From an uncultured Bacilli bacterium (GTDB taxonomy: Bacteria; Bacillota_I; Bacilli_A; RF39; UBA660), in NCBI GenBank assembly GCA_947625425.1, contig CANQOH010000004.1, positions 1 to 64,000 on the forward strand: a stretch of 64,000 bases of DNA, in the 5' to 3' direction. The translations under genes and the position numbers were made by a program. The notes below the pieces were generated by a model. The model had not been told where the DNA came from. It did no database searches and was given only the letters and a program-made list of their open reading frames with translations. Within the stretch, counting starts at the first letter, position 1, and each line of letters starts with the position of its first letter. Shown piece after piece: positions 7,627 to 17,006 of this stretch.

Positions 7627-9297
7627 TTAATTATAATATTCAAAGACACTTTTGCCAATGAATTCTCTCAATATGGATTCGTCTGTTACATAATCAGAAG
7701 GAATTGTATAGAAACCTCGTAAGAAGTTAATTAAGCGACGAGCTTCGTTGTAAGCACTTGAATTACTTTTAACAGAATATAGTAATGGTTCAACAAAGAC
7801 TTTTAAGACACCTACTTCATAAACTAATGAAGTATTAACTATCTTATCGACATTGTTGATAAATGGGAAAATATATTTTTCCTCACCAGCACGGACGGTA
7901 TTCCAGTAATCAATTGTGGCACCGACATCGGTAGCTCTTGTTCTATTATCTCTAACAATTCTTCTCATTAATCTTAAATCAGTTGTTGATATATAATTAT
8001 GTCTATCTATATTTATTGGTATAAATGGACTTAAATATACTTTATATTTTAATTTAGCATCTAAATCTGGAGTCATAGCATCATTAATACAATGTAAGCC
8101 TTCCATTAAAATTATGGCATTTTCACTTAGTTTAACTGGTTCAGATTCATATTCTTTTTCACCAGTAACAAAGTTATATGTTGGTAATGACACTTTCTTT
8201 CCATCTAGTAAATCTTTTAATTGTTTATTTAATAATTTTAAATCTAATGCTTCTAAGCATTCAAAATCGTAATTACCATTAGCATCTTTAGGAGCATTTT
8301 TACGATCTTTAAAATAATTATCTACAGAAATCATTAGGACTTCAATACCACGACTACGTAATTGAAGAGTTATTTTCTTAGTAGTTGTAGTTTTACCAGA
8401 TGATGACGGACCAGCTACTAAAACATAGCGAGCTTTTTTAGCTAAGACATCGTCAACTAATTCATGAATACGATTATCAAAATCAGTTTCTACTATTTTA
8501 ATAAAATTCTCTATTTTACAATCTGATACCATTTTGTTTAAATCCGCAATAAAAGGAACTTTTAAAGACTTTATCCATTGTTTAGAATCTTCAAAACATT
8601 TAATAACATTTTGATAATGAATATATTCTGGGACTTTATATTTAGTAGTTAAAGATGGGAATAATAAAACTAGTTTATTTTCACCAAGATATACTAAATC
8701 ATATTTATTTAAACAACCAGTTGAATATGGCATATCAGAATAATAATAATTAATATAATTACGTAATTTATGAACAGTAACTATTTTATTAGTTAGATTA
8801 TGGATATTCTGGGCTTTTTCAGTAGCTTTTACACGATTGTAATAACTGATTGCTTCTTTCTTTTCAACGTTTAAATCATAAATACGTTCATCATTAACGA
8901 TGATTTCATTCATCTTAGTTTTTAATTTTTTAGCATCATTTAAAGTAAACTTCTTTTCACTAATAATAGTCATATGTAGACCATTAGCTATTGAGTGATC
9001 AAATGTTACTTCATAACCTTCACCAAAAGCTTCTTTTAAAGCAACTTCTGTAACGAATTGTAAACCACATTTATTTATTTTAAAACCATTAATTGTTGTA
9101 TAATCAATAAAATTTAATTTAGTTGCACGATTGATTTTAGTTTCCATAGAAATAGTTTCATTATCTACTTCAACACCAACAATACGATTATTCATTTTAG
9201 GTTGATATAATTTACTTAATTCATATATTGTAGTACCTTTTTCTACTTCAATGACTGTTCCATCATTAAAAGTTACATTTGTTCTATTTGATGACAT
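7627..9297 (-). CDS. TGS-domain uridine kinase / phosphoribulokinase-family protein
   Basis: About 556 residues. An N-terminal TGS-like domain (about 5-60) is followed by a region resembling the second additional domain of threonyl-tRNA synthetases (about 60-160), then a P-loop kinase with GPSSSGKTTT near residue 290. DNYFKDR, LMEGLH and an RRIVRDNRTR arginine block are typical of uridine kinases. This architecture is known across Firmicutes, usually annotated as a nucleoside kinase of uncertain substrate; an RNA- or nucleotide-linked role is inference. GTG at 9306 is possible, but ATG 9297 has AAAGGG eight nt upstream. The gene is divergent from nlpC and precedes gapA. Confidence 0.85.
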   Translation of the reverse strand: MSSNRTNVTFNDGTVIEVEKGTTIYELSKLYQPKMNNRIVGVEVDNETISMETKINRATKLNFIDYTTINGFKINKCGLQFVTEVALKEAFGEGYEVTFDHSIANGLHMTIISEKKFTLNDAKKLKTKMNEIIVNDERIYDLNVEKKEAISYYNRVKATEKAQNIHNLTNKIVTVHKLRNYINYYYSDMPYSTGCLNKYDLVYLGENKLVLLFPSLTTKYKVPEYIHYQNVIKCFEDSKQWIKSLKVPFIADLNKMVSDCKIENFIKIVETDFDNRIHELVDDVLAKKARYVLVAGPSSSGKTTTTKKITLQLRSRGIEVLMISVDNYFKDRKNAPKDANGNYDFECLEALDLKLLNKQLKDLLDGKKVSLPTYNFVTGEKEYESEPVKLSENAIILMEGLHCINDAMTPDLDAKLKYKVYLSPFIPINIDRHNYISTTDLRLMRRIVRDNRTRATDVGATIDYWNTVRAGEEKYIFPFINNVDKIVNTSLVYEVGVLKVFVEPLLYSVKSNSSAYNEARRLINFLRGFYTIPSDYVTDESILREFIGKSVFEYYN

Positions 9298-9394
9298 CTT
9301 ATACACCCTTTCGTATTCTAATGTAATTATACTATATATTTAAGATAATTGTATATTTTTTTAGAAGGATAAATTTTATATAAAATAATTATTA

Positions 9395-9403
9395 TGCTAT
9401 AAT
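9395..9403 (+). promoter_or_regulatory. Extended -10 promoter of the NlpC/P60 gene
   Basis: TGCTATAAT, an extended -10 (TGn plus TATAAT), with TTTATA 17 nt upstream as a weak -35. The same element recurs before several other genes in the window. Confidence 0.65.
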
Positions 9404-9423
9404 TTTAATAGCTGAGGTGGCTT

Positions 9424-10812
9424 ATGAATAAAAAGGTTAAACATATTATAGTGGTTATTGTTGTGATACTTATTTTACTATTAATAGGTTTATTTATTCA
9501 TGCCAATTTAAAGACTGCACCTTATATTAAAAATATTGAAATTAATGAAAGTATTAATTTTGAAAATCAAGTTATCTTTAATGTTGAAGTAGATAATTAT
9601 TTTTATAAATTAAATAAAGAAACTTGGTGTTATTTAACAAGTGAAGATAAAGTCCCAGATATAAATGATAGTGAATGGTTAAAAGCTAGTAATGGATATT
9701 GTAGTTTTACGGTTCCTAGTGGAGATTATAAGATATTTGTTAAAGATAAATACGGAAATATAAATGATATAGATAAACAAAAGGTAGAGATTAATAAAGT
9801 ATTAGAAATTAAACCAAATAAAAAGACGATTTATTTATATAAAGGTGGTAATGAAAAAATAAGTTATGAACTAGTTAAACTAGGTAGTGTAGAAGATGAT
9901 ATTACTTGGACAAGTGCTAATGATAAGATAGCTAGTGTATCTAGTGAGGGAGTTATTACGGGTAATGATTATGGAGCTACGGAGATTACTTTAACTAGTC
10001 AAACAGGAACTACTACTAAAATAAATGTTTTTGTTTCAAGTTTTATTACTAAACCAAAAATTAATTTTGATAAGCCTTATGTTAAATGTAAGCAATTTAC
10101 AAAAGAAGAAGCGGACTTAATAAATGAAATCTTGTTTGATCGAGTTGAAAGTGCAGGATATGGTACTAGAGCAGGTGTTATTGCGGCAGCAAGATTTTTA
10201 GCTTTGGAATTTAGTTACCGTGTTCATTACTTTTCCGAAAATGGAAGACTTAAGAATTATCCGCCTTATAAACATGTTGATGGTGAAGGAAGATATTATC
10301 ATAAAGGTTTATATTTAAGTGAAGATGATTATTCATTATTAGAAGAGGGAGCTATCTTAGCGGGACCAGCTATGTGGGGTTGTGAAATACCAATGTATGT
10401 TAATCTACCACAATATAAATATGGTCAAAAATATCCGAATGGTTTAGATTGCTCGGGCTTTGTTACTTGGGCGTTATATAATGGTGGCATTGATGTTGGT
10501 GACTTAGGAGCTGGCGAAAATGCTTCACATTATGATTTAGATGATTTAGGTACTAAAGTTAAGATAACTAAAGATTTATTAAATTCAAATAAAGTTAAAG
10601 TTGGGGATTTAATCGGTAATAATGGTCATATGGCAATTATCGCGGGAATAGATGAGAAGAATTATTATATTGCTGAATCACTTAATACAACAGCTGGGGT
10701 TGTGATTACAACAATGGCTAAAAGTAAGTTACCTAGTAGTTATTTATATCAACATATTATTTTAATGGATGAGGTATATAAAGAAGAAGGAACATATACA
10801 AATATGTGGTAG
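9424..10812 (+). CDS. Secreted NlpC/P60 peptidoglycan hydrolase with Ig-like (Big_2) domain
   Basis: 462 residues. A single N-terminal membrane segment (about 7-27) anchors or exports it. A beta-rich region follows, then a Big_2-type bacterial Ig domain (about 135-205, ITWTSAND..ASVSSEGVITG). The C-terminal NlpC/P60 domain has catalytic Cys at about 343 in LDCSGFVTWAL and His in NGHMAIIAG. Such enzymes cut gamma-D-Glu to diamino-acid bonds in the stem peptide; the Ig domain probably places it in the wall. GAGGTGG precedes the ATG. It is a single-gene unit between a divergent promoter and a terminator. Confidence 0.85.
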   Translation: MNKKVKHIIVVIVVILILLLIGLFIHANLKTAPYIKNIEINESINFENQVIFNVEVDNYFYKLNKETWCYLTSEDKVPDINDSEWLKASNGYCSFTVPSGDYKIFVKDKYGNINDIDKQKVEINKVLEIKPNKKTIYLYKGGNEKISYELVKLGSVEDDITWTSANDKIASVSSEGVITGNDYGATEITLTSQTGTTTKINVFVSSFITKPKINFDKPYVKCKQFTKEEADLINEILFDRVESAGYGTRAGVIAAARFLALEFSYRVHYFSENGRLKNYPPYKHVDGEGRYYHKGLYLSEDDYSLLEEGAILAGPAMWGCEIPMYVNLPQYKYGQKYPNGLDCSGFVTWALYNGGIDVGDLGAGENASHYDLDDLGTKVKITKDLLNSNKVKVGDLIGNNGHMAIIAGIDEKNYYIAESLNTTAGVVITTMAKSKLPSSYLYQHIILMDEVYKEEGTYTNMW

Positions 10813-10813
10813 A

Positions 10814-10848
10814 AAAAAGATCTATAAGATTAACCTATAGATCTTTTT
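10814..10848. terminator. Bidirectional terminator, nlpC / whiA
   Basis: Perfect 13-bp stem AAAAAGATCTATA/TATAGATCTTTTT with a 9-nt loop. It serves the plus-strand hydrolase and the convergent yvcK-whiA unit, overlapping the end of whiA. Confidence 0.9.
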
Positions 10849-11770
10849 GTTTGGCTTTATGTTTTTCAACAAGATTTCTTACTTTAATAAAGTAATGATT
10901 AATACCTGATTTACCGATTTTACGACCGGTTTCATTGGTAATAATATCAGCTAGTTCTTGAAGAGAAGTTTCAGGATAACTTTCACGATACCTTATCGCT
11001 TCTTGAACGTTTTCATCTAATAAACCAATTAAATCATTATCATGAAGATATTTTATTTCTTCAAGTTGTTTTAAACCAGTTTTAAGAATTTTTTCTTGAT
11101 TAGCTATTTCACAATTATTTAAACGATTAACCATGTTTTTATGATCACGATATATTCTAATATCTTCAAAATAGAAGAAGTTATTAGTTGCTCCTAACAT
11201 ACGGATTATTTCACTGATCATTTCAGCACTCTTGATATAAATCATATAATGATTACTACGTTTTAAGACTTTAGCAATAATATTTAAGTTTTTTAAAAGA
11301 TCAGCTATATAATCGGCTTCTTTTTTGGTGGAAGCTGTAAATTCTAAATGGTAACTACCAGTACTAGGATCATTAATACTACCACAAGCTAAGAAAGCAC
11401 CACGTAAGAATGACATCTTTTCTTCATTAGAATTTAAGAAGTATTCTTCTGGTAATGTTTTTTTATTATCTTTTAAAATATTTAAATCTTCTAAGATATC
11501 AGAAACTTTTTCGTTTATTTCTAAAATATATAATTGTTTAACACGAAATCTTTTTTGATTACGAATAGTAATTTTGATATTAACGCCAAAATTATGTTTT
11601 ATATCTTTATAAATACGACGAGCGACTGAACCGTTTTCCATAACAAGCGTTATTTTGTTTTTGGATATTTGACCATTTAGACGAATGTAAGCTGATAATT
11701 CAACTAGGGATTCTAAAACCGAAATATCATTACTCGTTATTTCTTCTTTTATTTTTGTTGTAAAAGTCAT
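10835..11770 (-). CDS. whiA: WhiA, DNA-binding cell-division/sporulation regulator
   Basis: 311 residues. The N-terminal two-thirds has the LAGLIDADG-homing-endonuclease-like fold without nuclease function (FLRGAFLACGSINDP, YHLEFTAS). The C-terminus is a helix-turn-helix (SLQELADIITNETGRKIGKSGINHYFIKV) typical of WhiA. In Bacillus it affects division and chromosome segregation; in actinobacteria it controls sporulation septation. It sits 1 nt after yvcK. The usual third partner rapZ is not found beside them. Confidence 0.95.
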   Translation of the reverse strand: MTFTTKIKEEITSNDISVLESLVELSAYIRLNGQISKNKITLVMENGSVARRIYKDIKHNFGVNIKITIRNQKRFRVKQLYILEINEKVSDILEDLNILKDNKKTLPEEYFLNSNEEKMSFLRGAFLACGSINDPSTGSYHLEFTASTKKEADYIADLLKNLNIIAKVLKRSNHYMIYIKSAEMISEIIRMLGATNNFFYFEDIRIYRDHKNMVNRLNNCEIANQEKILKTGLKQLEEIKYLHDNDLIGLLDENVQEAIRYRESYPETSLQELADIITNETGRKIGKSGINHYFIKVRNLVEKHKAKQKDL

Positions 11771-11771
11771 C

Positions 11772-12719
11772 TTATTCCTCTTCCATTAAATATGAGAAGA
11801 TTAGAAAAGCAGTTTTTAAAGCATCATGACGAACATAACCATCTTCAACTTTAAAGAGTTTTTCAGCGATTAGATGAATATTCATTTTTTCTAATTTCTT
11901 TTCGTCTATATCAACAGGATCTTTACCTTCTGATTTAGCTAGTAAAGCCATGTTTTTGGGTATTTTAAGAGTATTAGCTATTACAACGTTGATTGTTCCT
12001 TTACCAAGTTTTTTCTCTAAAACTTTAATGTGATCACTTACTTTAAAGTTATCAGTTTCACCTGGTTGAGTAAGCATATTACAGATATACATTTTTTTAG
12101 CTTTAGAAGCAGCAATAGCTTCACTGATTTCAGGAACGATTATGTGTGGCAAGATACTAGTTAAAAGAGAACCTGAACTAAATATTATTAAGTCGGCTTT
12201 TTTGATTTCTTCTAGGACCTTTGGGGTAACTGTTACTTTTTTATTATATTTTAAATCTACTATTTTTCTTTTTGATTCAGTTATTTCAGCCTCACCGATT
12301 ATTTCATAGCCTTCTTTGGTTACACCAATTAGATTAACATTATCTTCTGTGAGCGGAAGGATTTTGCCTTTAACATCTAATAAATCACAAAGGATTGGTA
12401 GTGAATGGGCAAAATCACCTTTCATTTCAAGTAAAGCAGTGATAATTAAATTTTTAATTGAATGATGTGCAAGACTTGTATTTTCGTTAAAACGATAATT
12501 AAACAGGTCTTTAACACCTTTTGATTCGCCTGACATAGCCATTAAGACTTTAGTTATATCACCGACAGCAGGGATACTAAATTCTTCACGTAATTTACCT
12601 GTACTACCACCATTATCAGAAACACTAACAACAGCAGTTATATCTAAAGGGAATTGAATTAACCCTTTTAAAAGTTGAGATAGACCACTACCTCCACCGA
12701 ATATTACAACTTTTTTCAT
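11772..12719 (-). CDS. yvcK: YvcK/CofD-like gluconeogenesis factor
   Basis: About 315 residues. GGGSGLSQLLKGL at the N-terminus and SVSDNGGSTGKLR are the signature of the YvcK/CofD fold, which binds UDP-sugar in Bacillus and supports wall synthesis and growth on gluconeogenic carbon. The ATG at 12719 is chosen because GGAGGAA lies 6-7 nt upstream; the ATG at 12737 is weaker. It is the first gene of the yvcK-whiA pair and lies downstream of the terminator of the PcsB-like gene. Confidence 0.93.
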   Translation of the reverse strand: MKKVVIFGGGSGLSQLLKGLIQFPLDITAVVSVSDNGGSTGKLREEFSIPAVGDITKVLMAMSGESKGVKDLFNYRFNENTSLAHHSIKNLIITALLEMKGDFAHSLPILCDLLDVKGKILPLTEDNVNLIGVTKEGYEIIGEAEITESKRKIVDLKYNKKVTVTPKVLEEIKKADLIIFSSGSLLTSILPHIIVPEISEAIAASKAKKMYICNMLTQPGETDNFKVSDHIKVLEKKLGKGTINVVIANTLKIPKNMALLAKSEGKDPVDIDEKKLEKMNIHLIAEKLFKVEDGYVRHDALKTAFLIFSYLMEEE

Positions 12720-12791
12720 AGAGATTCCTCCGTTCATTCATATAATACCACAAATAATCTGTAGATTAAAATAGATATTTGTTAAATGAAA

Positions 12792-12811
12792 AAAGGAGTT
12801 TTAACTCCTTT
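12792..12811 (-). terminator. Terminator of ftsEX-pcsB operon
   Basis: Stem AAAGGAGTT/AACTCCTTT followed on the minus strand by a T-run, overlapping the stop of the M23 hydrolase gene. Confidence 0.8.
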
Positions 12812-14000
12812 ATCTTGTTTTCCAAGTCCAACCTTTTTGGCTCTTTATACCACTTATTGAATATATCGAAGTGGCTTTACTGTTCTTCTTAAAGGTTGAG
12901 AATTCATTACCATATTTAGCATTAGTAAAGTAGTAGCCATACGATATCGCATAATGCAGGTGGGTACCAGTTGTACAACTATCATAATACCATGTCGACG
13001 AGTCGCCACCTACTGTACCTATTATTTGACCTTTAGTAACTTGTTGGCCATTTTTTACTTTAACATCTCTTAGATGAGCAAACTCAGTCGTATAAGCTTC
13101 ACCATTTACTTTATGGTGCATGTAGATAATATTGCCGCCACAATCAGAATGCATCTTAACATAAACGACTGTACCATTAGCTGGGGCATAAATATTTGTA
13201 CCTGGTTTATTACCACCGATATCAATAGCACCATGAGTAGCATTCCAAGCTTGCGTTACTTTACCAGAATTTAATGGTCTTGAGAAAGAACCAGATCCAC
13301 CCATTTTAGCATAGTAACAATCATTAATATCATCATTGTCTTTACAACCAGCTGCTTCATACATTTTTATTAAACCTTTTTGCGCTTTAATTTGGTCATC
13401 ATAACTTAAACCTATAGAAGCTAAGCTATCGATGTATTTATTTAATTCTTCGACTTGTTTTTCATATTCAGTAATAGAATTAGCTAAGTTAACATTATCA
13501 GTAGCTAGTTTTTCTTGAAGAGCTTCATTCTTTTTAATTAAAGCATCTAAGCTATCAAGTTGTTCTTGAGTATATTGAATTATTTGTTCAATAATATATT
13601 GTCTTTCCATTAATTCAGAAATGTTTGATGAATCAAATAAGTAATCTAAATAGACATTATCTGAATTACCATCGGTATATTGTAAAATACCAATAACATC
13701 TTTCATTTCTTCAGTTTTAATTTTTATTTGTTCTTGGCCAGCAGCAACATCTGCTTTAGACTGTTCAACTTTGGCTTCATTATTTTGAATTGTATTATTA
13801 GCATTTAAAATAGCATTACGTTTAGAATTGATTTTGTTTTTAGCATCAGTTGTTAAACGATTATTTTCTTCTTTTTTAGATTCTAATTCAGCTACTTTAT
13901 TCTTATAATCTTTTAATTTTTCAGCATGAACATTATTTAAAGGAATTAGTAAAGAAAATAATAAAAAGGCAATTAGAAATATATTTATCTTTTTTATCAT
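12810..14000 (-). CDS. PcsB/EnvC-like coiled-coil M23 murein hydrolase, FtsEX partner
   Basis: 396 residues. Signal peptide about 1-26 (ends near NVHA), long coiled coil about 28-215 rich in Lys, Glu, Asn and Gln, then an M23 LytM domain about 245-375. The zinc motifs are present: HGAIDIGG (H-x3-D) and HLHYAISYG. Its ATG overlaps the ftsX stop by 4 nt (ATGA), so translation is coupled. By analogy with EnvC and PcsB, FtsEX regulates this hydrolase across the membrane to split septal wall. A short Cys-containing segment (AAGCKDNDDINDCYYAK) before the peptidase is a local feature. Terminator follows. Confidence 0.92.
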   Translation of the reverse strand: MIKKINIFLIAFLLFSLLIPLNNVHAEKLKDYKNKVAELESKKEENNRLTTDAKNKINSKRNAILNANNTIQNNEAKVEQSKADVAAGQEQIKIKTEEMKDVIGILQYTDGNSDNVYLDYLFDSSNISELMERQYIIEQIIQYTQEQLDSLDALIKKNEALQEKLATDNVNLANSITEYEKQVEELNKYIDSLASIGLSYDDQIKAQKGLIKMYEAAGCKDNDDINDCYYAKMGGSGSFSRPLNSGKVTQAWNATHGAIDIGGNKPGTNIYAPANGTVVYVKMHSDCGGNIIYMHHKVNGEAYTTEFAHLRDVKVKNGQQVTKGQIIGTVGGDSSTWYYDSCTTGTHLHYAISYGYYFTNAKYGNEFSTFKKNSKATSIYSISGIKSQKGWTWKTR

Positions 14001-14911
14001 ATCTTTAAATGTCTCCTTACTGTTGCATAACTACCAAACATACCAACTATACCACCAATTAATAATAGGATAGCTGATACTTGTAATGTAAATGGGAATG
14101 GTTTTAACATATTGATAAAGTTAGTAAATAAATGACCTTCTAATTTATCATATGCGATAACATAACCCCAGATAGTAGCGACTATTGGAATTATAGAACC
14201 AATTATACCTAGGAATAAACCTTCAATAACAAATGGTAGTTTAATAACAAAGTTACTTGTTCCTACTAAACGCATTATTTCTATTTCATTCTTACGAGCG
14301 AAGATAGTTAATTTAATAGTGTTACAAATTAAGAAGATAGTAACACAGATAAGTCCAACTATAATAATTAATGTAACATTTTTGACGACATCAAAAGTTG
14401 GGACCATTTTTTCAACGACATTTTCACTATATTGGACATTTGATATTTTATCAATTGTTTTAATAGAATCAACAGTAGATTCTAAATCTTTAACATCTTT
14501 GACTGATAGAATAAATTCAGCTTCAAGAATATTACTACTTTCAGTCCAGTTTTTCATAATAGCATATAAAGGAGATGTTTCATCAGTATTTTCTAAAGTT
14601 TCTTTACGAACTGTTTCTTTATCTTTATATACTATTTCATCACTTTTAATATTTCTTATTTCAAGAATTTTGCTTTTAATTGTTTCAACATCTTCTTCGG
14701 TAGCATTTTTATCAACATATGCAATGATAGTTAAAGTTTGTTCTAAGTCTTTAGTGAAACTATTGATATTAGCAGAAGCTATAATAGCTAGAGCGACGAT
14801 AACTAAAGTAATTGTTGTACATATTATTGATGCAACGCTTAAACTAAAATTACGAAAGATGCTTTTTATAGCATTAGCAATATTTCTAGTAAAAACTCTA
14901 ATTGCTCTCAT
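13997..14911 (-). CDS. ftsX: Cell-division permease FtsX
   Basis: 304 residues, the usual FtsX size. A cytoplasmic N-terminal tail, TM1 at about 22-44, a large extracytoplasmic domain to about 175, then three TMs (about 180-200, 228-250, 272-295). It works with FtsE to relay ATP hydrolysis to the wall hydrolase encoded immediately downstream. Its start overlaps ftsE by 14 nt and its stop overlaps the hydrolase by 4 nt, giving a tightly coupled three-gene operon. Confidence 0.95.
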   Translation of the reverse strand: MRAIRVFTRNIANAIKSIFRNFSLSVASIICTTITLVIVALAIIASANINSFTKDLEQTLTIIAYVDKNATEEDVETIKSKILEIRNIKSDEIVYKDKETVRKETLENTDETSPLYAIMKNWTESSNILEAEFILSVKDVKDLESTVDSIKTIDKISNVQYSENVVEKMVPTFDVVKNVTLIIIVGLICVTIFLICNTIKLTIFARKNEIEIMRLVGTSNFVIKLPFVIEGLFLGIIGSIIPIVATIWGYVIAYDKLEGHLFTNFINMLKPFPFTLQVSAILLLIGGIVGMFGSYATVRRHLKI

Positions 14912-15599
14912 CGGCAGTATAACTTCCTTTCATTGTATCGTTGGTTAAGACACCATTTTCTAAAGTTATGACTCTCTTTTTCATTGAATTAACTATTTCT
15001 TTATCATGAGTAACCATTATAACTGTTGTTCCCATATCTTCATTAATTCCTTTAATAACTTTAACTATTTCTTTTGATGTTTTAGGATCTAAGTTTCCTG
15101 TTGGTTCATCGCAAATAAGTAATTTAGGTTCATTGACTATTGCTCTGGCGATACATACTCTTTGTTGTTCACCACCGGATAATTCATGAGGGAAACATTT
15201 AGTCTTTTCTTTTAAACCAACACGTTCTAGAGCTTTCATTACTTTAGAACGAATTAAACTACTTTTAACACCAATATTTTCTAAACCAAAAGCAACGTTT
15301 TCATAAACTGTTAGCTTAGGTAATAATTTGAAGTCTTGGAAAACGATACCTAGTTTACGACGTAATTTATATACACGGCTATTATATAATTTAGCTACGT
15401 TAATACCACCAACCATTACTTGGCCTTTAGTAGGTTTTTCTTCTCTATATAAAAGTTTAACTAATGATGATTTACCACAACCAGATGCTCCTGTTATAAA
15501 GACGAATTCACCTTTATCGATAGATAAAGATAAATCAGCTAAGGCAGTGACACCATTTTTATAAACTTTATAGCAATTTTTTATTTCTATAAATTTCAA
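14898..15599 (-). CDS. ftsE: Cell-division ATP-binding protein FtsE
   Basis: 233 residues. An ABC ATPase with Walker A GASGCGKSSL, signature LSGGEQQRVCIARA, Walker B LLICDEPTGNLD and switch His in VTHDKE. It pairs with FtsX. The start is TTG at 15599 with AAGGTG seven nt upstream; the nearby ATG at 15606 is out of frame. It is the first gene of the ftsE-ftsX-pcsB operon. Confidence 0.96.
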   Translation of the reverse strand: MKFIEIKNCYKVYKNGVTALADLSLSIDKGEFVFITGASGCGKSSLVKLLYREEKPTKGQVMVGGINVAKLYNSRVYKLRRKLGIVFQDFKLLPKLTVYENVAFGLENIGVKSSLIRSKVMKALERVGLKEKTKCFPHELSGGEQQRVCIARAIVNEPKLLICDEPTGNLDPKTSKEIVKVIKGINEDMGTTVIMVTHDKEIVNSMKKRVITLENGVLTNDTMKGSYTADESN

Positions 15600-15630
15600 T
15601 TTTCATCACCTTACTATTTTAATTATATCA

Positions 15631-15660
15631 AAAAAACCCTTATATTAAAAAGGGTTTTTT
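15631..15660. terminator. Terminator after the YitT-family gene
   Basis: Stem AAAAAACCCTT/AAGGGTTTTTT with a short A/T loop. The 3' arm encodes the last residues of the YitT-family protein. T-runs flank it on both strands. Confidence 0.85.
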
Positions 15661-16547
15661 ACTTCTCTATGTCCACCATACACTTCATAACAATCACTAA
15701 TTATGAAAAAGGCTTGAGGATCAATCTCTTCGATAACATTTTTAAACATGTAATATTGCTTAGTAGAAATAACGCACATAATGATATCATTGGCTTTATT
15801 AGTGTAACCGCCATCAGTTCTCATAATAGTATATCCAGCTTTCATTTCAGATATAAAATCTTTAACTTGTTCTGGTTTTTTAGTAACAATATAGAACATT
15901 TTACTATCAGAAATACCTAACATAATCTTATCTATTAAAATACTATTAATAATGATAACGATAATAGCGTAGGCAGCTTTTTCTATTCCAAATGTCATTG
16001 CTCCAGATAAAATTACTAGAATATTAAAGCTGAATGAAGCAACACCAGTTGGTATTTTTAGGTATTTATGGATAATTTGAATTATGATATCTGATCCACC
16101 GGTAGTAAACCCTGCTTTATATATAAAACCATTAGCAGTACCAAAAAGGCAGCCACTTACTAAGGCAATTAAAATAAACTCATGAAACACTATTTTTGTT
16201 GCTAGATAATCACACACTCCACTAGTTAATGATACAAACATCGGATACAAGAGAGATCCAACGATTGTTAGGCCAGTATTTCGTGGGCCCAAGAAAATAA
16301 AACTTAATATTATAAAGGTAATATTAACGATCATTAAGAAGGTGGCTGAATCAATATTAAAAGCATCATGTAAAATAATGGCTATACCACTAGTTCCCCC
16401 AATTACTAAGTCATTATGTAACAAGAATAAGTTATAATTCACAGCTAGAACAAATGAACCTATTATTGTTACTAATAATCTAGGCCAAAAATTTCTTGAG
16501 AATACTTCGTCGATTATCTGTTTATAATCAAACTTCATATCTTTCAC
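15645..16547 (-). CDS. YitT-family membrane protein (DUF161 + DUF2179)
   Basis: 300 residues. Five to six hydrophobic segments in the first 200 residues with GGTSGIAIILHD and FTTGGSDIIIQI, the two GG(T/S) repeats typical of DUF161. The C-terminal DUF2179 domain (about 215-295) includes VTKKPEQVKDFI and a GGYT-type loop. Function is unproven in the family; transport or ligand sensing is presumed. AGGTGA lies before the ATG. It is a single-gene unit upstream of ftsE with its own terminator. Confidence 0.88.
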   Translation of the reverse strand: MKDMKFDYKQIIDEVFSRNFWPRLLVTIIGSFVLAVNYNLFLLHNDLVIGGTSGIAIILHDAFNIDSATFLMIVNITFIILSFIFLGPRNTGLTIVGSLLYPMFVSLTSGVCDYLATKIVFHEFILIALVSGCLFGTANGFIYKAGFTTGGSDIIIQIIHKYLKIPTGVASFSFNILVILSGAMTFGIEKAAYAIIVIIINSILIDKIMLGISDSKMFYIVTKKPEQVKDFISEMKAGYTIMRTDGGYTNKANDIIMCVISTKQYYMFKNVIEEIDPQAFFIISDCYEVYGGHREVKNPF

Positions 16548-16609
16548 CTATTATTAATTATACTATAAAATAATTTTTTTGCATATATTAATATCGAGGT
16601 GAATTTGTT

Positions 16610-16969
16610 ATGAATGGTAGTTATTATCAAAATCCTAAATTTCCAACAATTGATGAAGCTAGTGTAGGAAATAATAATTATGAAGAAGGTTACCAAGCTG
16701 GACAATTACAAGATATGCCGATGCAACAAAGTTATATTGAAAATATTCTAAGACATAATAAAGGCAAAAAAGTTAAAGCTTATGTCAGTTTTCCTGATGC
16801 TAATGAATGGAAAGATAAAATATTTGAAGGAACTATTGAGCAAGCTGGTAGAGATCATTTAATAATCAGAGATCCAAGTAATGGTCATTGGTATTTAATA
16901 TTAATGATTTATTTAGATTATGTAGAATTTGATGAAAAGATTGATTATACCGAAATTAAATTTTATTAA
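16610..16969 (+). CDS. gerQ: GerQ-like spore coat protein
   Basis: 119 residues. Beyond a low-complexity N-terminus (Asn, Tyr, Gln rich) the sequence QSYIENILRHNKGK, IFEGTIEQAGRDHLIIRDP and YLDYVEFDEKIDYT matches Bacillus GerQ closely. GerQ is crosslinked into the coat by transglutaminase and is needed for normal germination; its presence argues for real spores. The Gln- and Lys-rich regions suit crosslinking. GAGGTGA precedes the ATG. It is a monocistronic plus-strand gene divergent from the YitT-family gene. Confidence 0.88.
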   Translation: MNGSYYQNPKFPTIDEASVGNNNYEEGYQAGQLQDMPMQQSYIENILRHNKGKKVKAYVSFPDANEWKDKIFEGTIEQAGRDHLIIRDPSNGHWYLILMIYLDYVEFDEKIDYTEIKFY

Positions 16970-16972
16970 ACA

Positions 16973-17006
16973 AAAAAGATAAAAGTTCATGGGCTTTTAT
17001 CTTTTT
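16973..17006. terminator. Bidirectional terminator, gerQ / 17005 gene
   Basis: Perfect 13-bp stem AAAAAGATAAAAG/CTTTTATCTTTTT, loop TTCATGGG, between two convergent genes. Confidence 0.9.

Noticed and set aside
14319..14948. A 209-codon open frame on the plus strand opposite ftsX
   Set aside because: It lies wholly across a well-supported ftsX, has no RBS and its composition mirrors the opposite strand.
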